A stretch of 64,000 bases of DNA from assembly GCF_000006565.2 (NCBI RefSeq), contig NC_031480.1, positions 6,379,170 to 6,443,169 of the forward strand. The letters run 5' to 3'. The notes beneath the pieces were generated by a model. That model had not been told where the DNA came from. It made no database searches and saw only the letters and a list, made by a program, of their open reading frames with translations. The DNA comes from Toxoplasma gondii ME49 (Eukaryota; Apicomplexa; Conoidasida; Eucoccidiorida; Sarcocystidae). Shown one piece after another: positions 1 through 13,931 of the stretch (the first letter of the stretch is position 1; every line of letters begins with the position of its first letter). Position numbers and translations under genes: made by a program.

Positions 1-3866
<3,866 letters not shown>

Positions 3867-3938
3867 TGCGTCAACCGGGAGTCGAACCCGGGTCACCTGC
3901 TTGGAAGGCAGGTATCCTAACCGTTGGACTATTGACGC
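3867..3938 (-). tRNA. tRNA-Gly (anticodon UCC)
   Basis: Read on the minus strand this is a complete 72-nt cloverleaf. The acceptor stem GCGTCAA pairs with TTGACGC, with discriminator A at 3867. The D-arm contains AACGGTTAGGAT. The anticodon stem CCTGC/GCAGG encloses the loop CTTCCAA, so the anticodon is TCC (Gly). The T-arm contains GGTTCGACTCC, which serves as the pol III B box. No intron is present. A T6 run follows about four bases after the 3' end (3862-3857), a standard pol III terminator. It is an isolated gene between DPM1 and the lipase. Confidence 0.96.
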
Positions 3939-6900
3939 CTCGAGCAGGAAAGTTGGCGCGCTTTGGCCGAGACGAAGCTCCCTTCCCTTCTTACAGGACC
4001 TGGATCGCCTCCAGTCCAGTAAGAAGAAGAAAAGAGTGCAGGAGAGGAGAAAGCAGACTGTGAAGTCGACGAGAAACTATGAAGGCAGCAGGGAGAAACC
4101 TGCAGAGTTCAGTTGTGGTTTCGGAGTCTTCACCAACGAGGCGCGCAGGCGCGGGAAGCAGCCTTCTCTGGGGTCGTTGGGTCTTTTCCGCCTTCGTGTT
4201 CAGGAAACAGTGCTTCTCACGAGGAAAGAATCCCAGTTGCTGACAGCTGGAAAGTGTGTAGAATACGAGTGTCGGCTGTGGCTTCTCCAGTGGCCGTAGC
4301 GCGCTAGAAAGAAGCGAACTTCTGCGTTCACCGTCGCATTAACGCAGCTGTTTCGAGGGACACCGCCGATGAGACGACTCACGCGTCCGATCGTTAAACG
4401 AGACAGACTCTGAAAGGGCCAGATAGAGAGACGCCTGTCGTCCGCGAAGACAGCGAAGGCGAAGGACTCTCAAGGTAGAAAAGGTCGGAGAGGAGATGGC
4501 AGGAAAGAATCTGTAGAAAGAGAGAAAGTCAGGGAACAACTCGAATGCAAGGTCGCGCTTCCATCGGGTCGGATGCAGCAGAGAAAAAGATTCGGAAAAG
4601 GAAACGGTTCTTCAAAACCGAGAACAAGCCTCTCTGGAGAAACATCTGGGCCTGCCTGTACAAGAAAAGACAGTCTATGGAACTCCGAAATCCCGTGGAT
4701 GAGGTGTACCAGGATCAGCTTGAGTCGTCGGCATCTGAAGAAACGGTGGTTGACCGAACCACAGGAACCTGATTTCATGTATCAGGGAGTCTAGCATCAG
4801 CAGTTGTTGCTTGTCTTTGAACTTCATGCGACGAATGCGTCAGGAACGGACACAGTGAACCGCGAAACAACACACAGCAGTTTTTGTCACGGTCCATGTA
4901 TGTCCGAAGTCTGTTGCCTCCAGCTTGGTACCTCGTCGCTGCCTCTGGGGGTTCTTGGAGTCTGTCAATTCACAGTTCTCCATTCGTCCCTGGTTGAAGG
5001 AAGCGAGCGAGAAAGACTTCCAGCGAGTTGAGTATTTCCTGTTTTCATCGAGAGTGAACCGACGGAAGAAGCCGAGCAGCAAGAGGCCTCTTCTTTTTGG
5101 AGAGAAGCACCGTGTTGAACGTGAAGGACTGGGTCGCGCTTTCCTTCAGCTCGTCAGTGCATCTCGCCGCAGGTAAATGAACGGCTTTAAAAGTGTCTCT
5201 GGAGACCTTTGAAGACAGAACAAGACGCATACGCGGTTCCCCGGATCTGAGAAGTCAAGTTTTCTTTTGGACAGCGATGAAAAAACGAGAGCATTCTAAG
5301 GACTCAGCGAGGGGGCACAAGATGTCTCGTCGCAGCAGTGGCTACGTGTTGAAGTGAAATGGAGGGATATTGACAAAGTTCATCTTTCTCAGAGGCTTCA
5401 TGTTTAGGCTTGCTTGAAATCCAGGACTTGGTATCTTCTCTTTCAACAGGCAAAGACTTTGTTTCTTGTTTCCTTCAACTGCTGTCAAACAGAACGCGCG
5501 TTTTTTGTGAGCAGCCAGACACGTGACCGAGCTCGAGTATGGAACTTTTTTCAAGGGAGGGAACATTTTGATGCAGGATTCCGTTGGACTTTCTCTCGTG
5601 TCTTCGTTCCGGGGAAAGAGAACCTCTGTGTCGCCGCAGACAAACGCAGCTTGAAAAGAGTGTCATTCTTGAGTGCGCGTTGGTCGGCACTCGCGAGAAG
5701 AAGTCATGAATTGTTTTTGATAAATTCGTTTACTGTGTTGCTCCAGTGCACTGAAAACCAAGGGAAGGCCACAGGGGTGACTTCCAGACTTTGGAAAGCT
5801 GCTTCTCAGGCACAACAGGGGATTCGCTCTCTGCCTCAGGTGAAAACAGCGTCTCGCACAAAACTCTACACGAGAGACAACTGGAGAAGAAAGTTAACCA
5901 TAGGCGGGTGGCACCTCGAGATAAGCAGACAAACACATGAAGGCGAACCGGGGGAAACGCGTCTCAACAGGATGCGTCTGTAGTTTTGGATCCACAGACT
6001 GAAAATGCACTTTTTCTTCTGTACGAGAAGGACGGACGATCACATCTCGACATGAGTGGCGGATTCGACAGATCGAGCGACAGTCATGAGCGTCCTCTGT
6101 TAGTGTGAAGAGTCTGATGAAGAAAACTCGCTGTCGATTGCCGAACCTTTACCCACTTTGTCAACCTGACAAAAGGGCGAACGGAAAGTGTGTTTAGAGA
6201 AGGGGATGGTTTAATGGTTAGGTTTTCTTCTTTTCTCAGTTTCCCCTTCCCCCTCATCTCGTGAATTCGCACTCAGACTCCAGCCGGACTTGGTGGCGTC
6301 GTCCACCTTTTTCTGGAAAACCGAGTCCAACAAGGAGAGGGAATCTTTTTCGAAGTGGAATCGAAGCACATGCGACGGCGATGAGCCTGTGGACTGTTCG
6401 CATCTGAAAGAATCCGATGTTTCGCCGAATCTCCACAGCAGGAGACTGTTCTACGAGGTCTGAAAACACGGCTGGCCCCCAAGTTGAGATGGTGTGTGTG
6501 CGGCACCTGAAAAGGCCGTTGGTCTCTTGAGCAAAGGACAGTGGCAACGAACGAGCAAATGCCAAGGAGAAAACGAAGGAAAAACGCATTTCTTCATTAG
6601 AAAGAACGGTCGACCTTCTGTGGGGGAAGAACGGCCGACACGACGGACTTCTGAAGTGAGATAGGTCGTCTGTTTTTGAATGCTGCTGCCGAGTCTGTCA
6701 GCGCTTGTTTCTTTCTGCACTTTCGCCTTTGCCGTTTTCTCAAAGAAGACCGGGGGTTTTCTCCTCTTTCGTTCCTCCCATGTTCCGTCTTGACACTCGC
6801 GAGAGACATCCGGAACATCGGCTCTATTTTTTTCAATTTCCTCGAGGTTCACGGGAAGTGCTTTCTAGATCACTGTTCTCTTTGCGGCGCCTTCGTGGTA

Positions 6901-7263
6901 TTTGGCTTCTCCGACTCTTCACATTTTTTTATCGAATACCAAGTAGGTCACGGCGTAACTTCCACTCAAATCTTCTTTCATTTCCTGTCTTTAAAGTCTG
7001 TATCGGCCTCCGTTAACCTCGCTCGGATGTGTGGCACCGACTCTCTGTCTCGCGATCGGGACCTCGAGTTTTTCTCAATGGATGCAGCAGCCTTCGAGTC
7101 TCTCGGTCTCATCCCTGCCTCTTCCCCATTGGAAATGAACCTTCCCTCAGTCTCGCATTTTCTCTCTACCTCGCTCTGCCTTCCACTCTAGGAACTCCGA
7201 GAGTCTGTCTTCGTCGAAGGACGAGACAGAGGAGCACCTGTGTTCTGTCGAAAAAAACGAAAA
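3939..7263. other. Intergenic region between tRNA-Gly and the lipase gene; no supported gene
   Basis: I found no conserved protein fragment here. Open frames of 60-190 codons occur in every frame, as expected at this GC content, but they lack domains, and the longest (5414-5983, plus) opens on TTG rather than ATG. The right part, from about 6,600, is pyrimidine-rich on the plus strand and probably includes the 5' UTR and promoter of the lipase gene. Confidence 0.5.
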
Positions 7264-10200
7264 ATGGAACTCACAGAAAGAAACACCAGCCTCTTTCGAG
7301 GAGTAAGAGCCTCGCCATGCCGCTTCTCCTGGCCTCTCAGACAGGAGTGCCAGCGCCTTTCTCTCTCCCGCCGTACTTCTGCGTCGCTTTCTTCCTCTCC
7401 CCGCAGTTCTCTCCGACCCGTTTACTCTCTCCTGCTTCTGTGCGTCTTTTCTCTTCCCTCTTTGTTGAATGCCGCAGGCACCGCGGACCTAGCGGCACAG
7501 CAGAGGCCGTCCGGCGACAAGGCAAAAGAGGCGAAGCCTCTCTCCTCCGAGGCGTCTTCGTCGTTTCTGTCTGCTTCTAAAGAGACTGTTCCAAGCAGCG
7601 GCCTTGCCTCGTATCCTTCTCTTCCCACAGCTCCCTTTTCGTCGAAGACGCACACAGCAGAACTCGACGGAGAACAAAATGTTCAAGATGTTGAGCATGA
7701 GAGATATGCAGAAACAGCGAAGGCAGTTGCGTTGGAGGAGAAAGTAGGAGGAACACAACCGTTCCTCCCCTCAGTCTCGAAAGAGGAGACAGGCCTCACG
7801 CGCGCAGATATCCGACCTGCTTCTAATCGGCTTTCCCCGTTTTCTGTCGCGGAAGCCCACAAGACGCTCTCCACGGACGTTTCGTCTTGGCAGGCGACTC
7901 CCGCCTCTTCTCGCTCTTTTTCAGAGTCATCAGAGGAGACCGCGAATGCGAGGAAGTCTACACTTGAAGGAGACGTTTCTCTCTCGGCTATCTCAACTCC
8001 GTCCGTGTCGTCTTCCTTTGCTTCTTCTTCTCCTTTCTCTTCTTCTTCTTCTTTTTCTTCTTCTGCTTTCTCTTCTTCTTCTGCTTTTTCTTCTTCTTCC
8101 GTTGCTTCTGAATTTCCGTTTCCTTCGTCGTCTTCTGCCGCTCCTTTGACGGCGGAGGATGGTATGTCTTTTCCGATTCTAGAGGATGGGGTGTTGAGCG
8201 TTTCCTTGATTTTCACACACGATGACGATGGCGATTGTCTCCTTCAAGATGGCGATTCTCTCGCCACGATGTTCAAGAACGGGGATGTTGGCGGCATCAT
8301 GAAGTCTCTCGTCAGCGTCACTTCTGACATCTCCAGGTGGACGTCACCCTTCCGCTTCTTGCGTTTCCTCTCGCCCTCGAGGTCTGTCTCTCCTCGAAGT
8401 TCAAATCCCGAGAAGCCAAGCAGAAGACGAACTTTCTTCCCCACTCGACGCCGAGGCAAAGCGACAGCAGCCGAGGCGCAGGCGTTCGGAAACGCGCTAC
8501 AAGAGACAGATACAGACGTTACAGTAGTCGCAAGACATGCGACTGGCTGGGATGAGCGACACACTACTGACGAGGAAAAACAGGTTGATGAGTCAAGTCG
8601 GGCATTTCGGACAGAACCGCGTCTTGAACCTTCTGCTCTGGAGTCGTCTGCACCTTCTTTGTCTTCCTTCTCTTCTCCCTCTTCTTCCTCGTATTCTCCT
8701 TTTCCCTCTTCTTCCTCTTCTTCTCCGTTTTCTGCGTGTCTGGAGGCGGAGACGCTCGAGCCGGGAGAGAGATTGGGAGACTTGGAGAGAGGACCCACGG
8801 AGGGATTTCCACCTTGCTCGCCGGCAGAGAAGCGGGCGTTGAGTTTGACGACAGCGCAGCGTCTCTTTCGCTTTTTCTCATCTGTCAAAAAAGAGAATTT
8901 GGGCTTCTCCGTTTGCCAGGCGTTGACCGAGCCCACAGTAAACATTCGCGCGTTTTGCTCGCTGTTGCGCGTCGCGAAAAACGAAATGGTTTGTAGACAC
9001 CGTGTCCACGACTGCTCGGCTATTCCCGCGAGTCTCTACTCGTCTCCCATCGACTATGGAGCCTCGGATGACCTTCACATTTATCCAGTGAGACCCTCGA
9101 CTTGGAGCATCTACAGACACCTGTTCCCCGCGATAACCATCCCGAAGTCTTCTCCGCAGTCGCTCTCCTCGTTCTCTCTCTCTCCTTCTTCCTCTGTCCT
9201 CGACCTTCCTCTCGTGCCTCTTCAGTCCATCCGCGCTCCTCTCTCTCCTGACTCTTCTGCTCCTCCGTCTTCTTCTGTGCCTGCTGAAGTGATCGAGTTA
9301 GAAGGACCGACGTATGCGTTGCTGTGGGAAGGCCTTCGTCGTCTGTACGACTACTTTGAGTTTCGCGTCTGCGAAAAAGAAGTCTTGTCGGCCGCAGTCT
9401 CTTCGCCGTCCGGCCCTCAGATCGCCCGTCCAGCGTCTTCTTCTTCGTCTTCGTCGTCTTCGTCTTCGTCGTCTTCGTCTTCTTCGTCGTCTTCTGCTTC
9501 TTCTGCTTCTTCTTCAGCCCCCGAGTTCCTGCCCGGTTGGACGACGGAGATGATTTTGCATGCGGTTCAGCCAGGCGCGACGCCTCGGAGTCCGCTGGCG
9601 ATTCTGGCTCGGCGGGGGCGGACGGCGTTGCTTCTGATGCGAGGAACGCAGACGCAGTTTGAGTGGGCGTTGAACTCGCAGTATGAACTCACGTTTGGAT
9701 GGAACGACCTGTGGGATGGCAAGGTCGAGGCAGGATTTTCGCGGGTGTTTGCGGCAGTCTCACCCGCGATCCAAGTGTACCTGGGGGAGCTGACGAAGCG
9801 CGGCGAGCTGGACCGCATTGTGGTCTCTGGACATTCGCTGGGCGCTGCTGTCGGGAGTCTCCTCTCCTACTCTTTATCGGTGTCTTTCCCCAGCGTTTCC
9901 GCAGTGCTCTTCGCACCGCCGAGAGCCGGCGACCAACTCTTCATGGACTCCTGGGGCAGACGAGTGAACGGTCGCGCGCTGAAGTTCTCGCTCGACCCAG
10001 TTCCGGAAGTTCCCTGCCGAACGATGCCGCGCTGCGATGCACGACGCGACGCCACAAAGAAGAAGCGAGCGCACAGTGCCGAGTTCAGTGCAGAGTCGGC
10101 AGGTGGAGCAGCAGCCTCCGCTGCGCGAGAGCGACTCGGGAGACGCCAGTTTGAGGCCGAGAGAAGGAACGGAGAATCCCAAACGCCGGCGCGAACTGGC

Positions 10201-10650
10201 GACGCGCAGCCTGAGGGCAGAGAGGGGCACAGCCCACTGGAAGACGAAGGGAGAGATGCGTTTGGAAGAAGCGCTGCGGAAGACGAGAGAAACAGAGGAA
10301 ATCCGAATGCGGCTGGCGAGACTTCCCAAGACGAGGCAGAGAACGCGCAAGCGTCCCTGCGGTTCGCTGCGAGAGAGAAACCTCTCGAAGTCCTCAGATT
10401 CCGAGAAGACACTCCAGACACTCTGACGTATGCAGACTATCCAAACAGCGTGGAGTTCACACCCGCAGACATGCCGAATGCGAAGGACCAGACGCCTCTG
10501 CATGCAAAGTACAATCACTTTTGCGCCTACTCATGCTGGCTGACCTCGCGCTTCAACCCAGACAACCCAAACAGCCACTGTGGAAAAGGAAAAAACGAGA
10601 AACGCCGATTCGACGACGACTACGATCCTGCGGTGTGTTCCTCTCTGTGA
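7264..10650 (+). CDS. Class 3 lipase-like (alpha/beta hydrolase) protein with a hydrophobic N-terminus
   Basis: One open frame of 1,128 codons, taken from the ATG at 7264; the frame opens 24 bases earlier on GTG, which is not used. The C-terminal third is a fungal-type lipase_3 domain: LLLMRGTQTQFEW (RGT, residues 793-795, oxyanion region), then VVSGHSLGAAVGSLLSYSL with nucleophile Ser858 in GHSLG, then FSLDPVPEVP with candidate catalytic Asp911. A charged low-complexity insertion of about 110 residues follows, and then KYNHFCAYSCW with candidate catalytic His1085. Residues 53-70 (PVYSLLLLCVFSLPSLLNA) are hydrophobic and could be a recessed signal peptide or anchor. The middle of the protein is Ser-rich, including a polyserine tract near residues 725-752. 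The family predicts hydrolysis of acylglycerols or phospholipids; the actual substrate is unknown. No intron is needed. It converges with the minus-strand gene ending at 13932. Confidence 0.88.
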   Translation: MELTERNTSLFRGVRASPCRFSWPLRQECQRLSLSRRTSASLSSSPRSSLRPVYSLLLLCVFSLPSLLNAAGTADLAAQQRPSGDKAKEAKPLSSEASSSFLSASKETVPSSGLASYPSLPTAPFSSKTHTAELDGEQNVQDVEHERYAETAKAVALEEKVGGTQPFLPSVSKEETGLTRADIRPASNRLSPFSVAEAHKTLSTDVSSWQATPASSRSFSESSEETANARKSTLEGDVSLSAISTPSVSSSFASSSPFSSSSSFSSSAFSSSSAFSSSSVASEFPFPSSSSAAPLTAEDGMSFPILEDGVLSVSLIFTHDDDGDCLLQDGDSLATMFKNGDVGGIMKSLVSVTSDISRWTSPFRFLRFLSPSRSVSPRSSNPEKPSRRRTFFPTRRRGKATAAEAQAFGNALQETDTDVTVVARHATGWDERHTTDEEKQVDESSRAFRTEPRLEPSALESSAPSLSSFSSPSSSSYSPFPSSSSSSPFSACLEAETLEPGERLGDLERGPTEGFPPCSPAEKRALSLTTAQRLFRFFSSVKKENLGFSVCQALTEPTVNIRAFCSLLRVAKNEMVCRHRVHDCSAIPASLYSSPIDYGASDDLHIYPVRPSTWSIYRHLFPAITIPKSSPQSLSSFSLSPSSSVLDLPLVPLQSIRAPLSPDSSAPPSSSVPAEVIELEGPTYALLWEGLRRLYDYFEFRVCEKEVLSAAVSSPSGPQIARPASSSSSSSSSSSSSSSSSSSSASSASSSAPEFLPGWTTEMILHAVQPGATPRSPLAILARRGRTALLLMRGTQTQFEWALNSQYELTFGWNDLWDGKVEAGFSRVFAAVSPAIQVYLGELTKRGELDRIVVSGHSLGAAVGSLLSYSLSVSFPSVSAVLFAPPRAGDQLFMDSWGRRVNGRALKFSLDPVPEVPCRTMPRCDARRDATKKKRAHSAEFSAESAGGAAASAARERLGRRQFEAERRNGESQTPARTGDAQPEGREGHSPLEDEGRDAFGRSAAEDERNRGNPNAAGETSQDEAENAQASLRFAAREKPLEVLRFREDTPDTLTYADYPNSVEFTPADMPNAKDQTPLHAKYNHFCAYSCWLTSRFNPDNPNSHCGKGKNEKRRFDDDYDPAVCSSL
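9433..9519 (+). repeat. TCT/TCG polyserine triplet repeat inside the lipase CDS
   Basis: A run of mixed TCT and TCG codons gives about 25 serines broken only by a few alanines, directly before the lipase domain. The codons are mixed rather than a pure triplet, suggesting the protein tract is tolerated or selected and is not a recent expansion. Confidence 0.85.
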
Positions 10651-13600
10651 GCGACAGGTCGAAGCGAAAGGGGAGGCACGAGCCTTCGTCAGCCGGAGGT
10701 TCGTGAAAAAGCCATGCAGAAAAGCGTCTCGCTCTTTCCAATCTCCTCCTTCTTTCCCCTCCCTCCTCTGGTTCTCTGCCTCTCTCTCGTTTGCGATTCG
10801 CGTCACTTGTAAGGAAAGACGAGAATCGCTTGAGAACAGAAAAACAAGAAGCTCCCTAGTCCAAGGGACAGTGGCGCGTGGAGCTTGATGGCCGAGTTCA
10901 AGTTGATTTTTTGTGAAGAACAGAGGGAGGAAAACGAAAATCGAGAGAGGAATGTCGTCAGCGCGAAGAAAAATAGCGATTAGAAAGAAGACACCTGGTT
11001 GCAAGGAAATCCCCGTTTGCAGTCGTGGATGCACCGGACCGCCGAACTGCGTTGTGTCATCAGTTTTCTATGTTCTTGGATCGCGGGAACTCCCTCGGAT
11101 GCGACTTTCGAAACTCCTAGAACGTCGCGTCTGTAAGGAAAGAACCGCGCGGTCCCTCGCACCTGTCCTTGGTCTTCTCTAGGTCATGAAAAAAGAACCT
11201 ATGGATATCGCAGTTGTAATCGTCGCCTCTAACTTCGAGAAAAAGACCGTTGAAAATCTCATGTCTCAGATCGCCTCTCCATCGAAACCACACGACAGGT
11301 CACCGGTCACTTTTAGAGCAGGAGCCCGTTCTGCGAATCTCCTTGTTTTCTCTCTAATTTTTTCTTCCTCGAGCCGCCTCGTTGCGTTTGTTTCCTCTTC
11401 TTCAATGCCTTGTTTCTCTCTTTTCCGATGGTTTCAATCCACGCTGGAAGGCAGTGCGGCACTCTCTGTTTCGAATTCTTTTTTCTGTCACTGTCGTTGC
11501 CTGTCGTTCTGCAGCAACGAATCCTCACTAGGTCTCTCCGCAGTGTCTCTTCTCCGGTCTCTTGTGTTAAGCTGTTGAATCAAGTTCTCCAGAACAGACG
11601 CACCATTCCACGATGGCGACTTTCCGCATGCTCCAGTGTGTGAGGATATAATTTGAGTTTTTCAGACTCAAAGCCACACTGAACGCGAGAGAATGTACCC
11701 TAGATGCTTTTGAAGAAGAGCAACTCACAACAAGCGCTCATGTGGAGAAAAGCCGAGATATTCAAAGGTAGAGAGAGGATACACGAGGAATAAACAAAAG
11801 TGCCTCTCAGCCTAAAAGTGCCGCGGGAAATCGAGGAGAAACCTCTGCCTTTGTAAACCGCTTGTTGTGAGCCTCAGAGGAGAACTGCGATTTCGGTGAA
11901 AAGACGTCTGTTTCTACACAAGCAAAAGAAGGACAGTTCAACGAACGAGTCCGTCAGGCCTATCGAATCGCGTTTCGGACCGAGAAAAGCGCGCGCGGGG
12001 GGGGGAGTGTATCCACGCAGCAGAGTCTTTGGCGGAGGAGAGCCGAGAGAGTCTCCGTTGCCTCCACTCAAAGTTTGAGTTCGGAGTCAAAAGTGCCAGG
12101 CAGGAAGGGAGAGAAAGCCAGCAGCGAGAAAGATCGCAAGCAGAGAGAGAGAGCTAGAGACAAGAGAGGTCGAGAGAAAGGAGCGAGAAGGAAAGAAGGA
12201 GGAGAAAGGAAAGAAGGCGAGAAGCCACGGGAGTCCGCAAAAGAAGAGAGGAAAGACCCAACCTGAGAAAGAAATCCGAGGAAGAAATGCGTTTTACGCA
12301 GAGAGGAAGACAAGAGCCTTTAGGTCGAGGAAGACCGACAAATGTCTTGCCGGCATTTCTCGAACAAAGGAACACCATTTTATGGCGCGAGAGGTGCATC
12401 CGAAACAACCAGAGAAGCGAGACGTCTCGACAGTTGGAACATCTCGAGCAAAAAAATGGACGTCTGTGGCCTCGCCAAATTCCAGTGCGCTGAACAATTC
12501 TCTGCATGCACAAGAATCTATTCCCCTTGATTTGAATACACAACGCGAAACGCTTTACGACACACAAACTGGGAAAGCATGACGAGAGGAGAAAACAGAG
12601 GTGCTCGCATTTCTGTACACGAGAAAACAAACGGCCCTTTTAGTCAGAGAGCACGGAAAACTGAAAAGAAAAAAACCTAAACTGAAGCCGAGACTACGCC
12701 GTTTCGGTCTCTCAGCCAGAACAATAGAAACCTGTCTTTCAAGAGAGACAGGGAACATCAGATTTTTTTCTCGCGTTGACATGGACTTGCAAACCGCAAA
12801 AAGTGCGTCTTCTCTCGAACCGACACACGAAAAATCCTTCGTTTTTACCAGGATGTTGCTTCCTTCAGATGCAAGTCGCTTTTCTTTCCATACAGACATC
12901 GCACAGATCACAGATCTTCCCTTTTATGATGCATGCTGGTCTCGAAAGAACGAAATATAGACAGAAACACGCGTAGGAGACTGGAGGAAAAGCCGCAACG
13001 TTCTGTGAAGACGCAAGAAAACATTCAACCATTGCGGGTAGAATTCAACGACCTCCAGGCTTCAACTGCCTCCCTCTCTCCCGCTTCGTTCTTCTCCTTT
13101 TTGCGTTTCTTCTTTCTTCTCCACCTCTCTTCTTTTTCTCCACATTCTCCGGTCTCCTGACCGTTGTAGGTCTGCCTGCGACACAGTTGCGACGTTTCGG
13201 TTCTCTCGCTTCGTTGCTCGGCTGTCTCCACATCTCATTTTGCTTTCAAGAGACTTCTTTTCTCTCCGCGAAGCTCCTCCAGAACGCGTTTCTTCTGAAA
13301 GAGAGAAGAGATCGACGTGGACGAGGCGGCCAGCCACAGCGTTCTGTCATAACCGCCTGGGCGATAAAACAGCGAGCATGAGAAAAGGAGCAGAATTTGG
13401 AAAGCACAAAACCGCGACGTCTTCTCTCCCCTGTACTTGCTCTCCGTCTCACCCCACAAGAAATGCATCTACAGCATGCACTCGGAGTCACTCGACTGTT
13501 TCTTTTCTCGACTTCTTCTGCCTCTCCTGTCACTTTGCTGCTTTCTTCTTTGCAGATTCTCTCCTCACATTCGATTGCAGAGTGGAGAATCCACTGAAGA

Positions 13601-13931
13601 AAAACCTCGTCCCTGAAGGCGGCTGCTTCGCCCACAGACGAGAGGCTACCACCTGCTGTCCTGAAAAAATAAAAAAAACCAAAAAAACTCTGCAGCTTCG
13701 GCACACACAGACACACACACACCTGCGTCGCCTACTTCCGCCGACAAATCCCCGCAAATCAGGAAACTGGGAGAGCCTTGGTCTTCTTGGGCGTTGGGCT
13801 GCAGGAGTCACGGCGACGAACACACCCGAGGAAGGGAGAGCAGACGAAAGAAGAGGCAGAGAAAAGTCTGGAGAAAACCACGGAGAAAGGAAAGGCCCCA
13901 TGCCCCGCGTCTGCGCTGCTCTCCTTTTCGT
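10651..13931. other. Convergent intergenic region between the lipase and candidate KNL1 genes
   Basis: Both neighbours end towards this region, so it should hold two 3' UTRs. I saw no conserved coding segment. It contains a G-run at about 11,997-12,005 and pyrimidine-rich stretches near 13,070-13,150. The plus-strand frame 13240-14136 overlaps the last KNL1 exon antisense and is read as a shadow. Confidence 0.5.

Noticed and set aside
4545..4772. 75-codon plus-strand ATG frame
   Set aside because: Composition is somewhat protein-like, but it is short and has no domain, splice partner or neighbouring support.
5414..5983. 189-codon plus-strand frame between the tRNA and lipase
   Set aside because: Opens on TTG, has no in-frame ATG near its start, no domain and average composition for chance frames here.
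8244..8945. Minus-strand 233-codon frame inside the lipase gene
   Set aside because: Glu/Lys-rich mirror of the Ser-rich lipase linker; no independent support.
9874..10518. Minus-strand frames opposite the lipase C-terminus
   Set aside because: They lie opposite the conserved lipase domain and have no recognisable motif.
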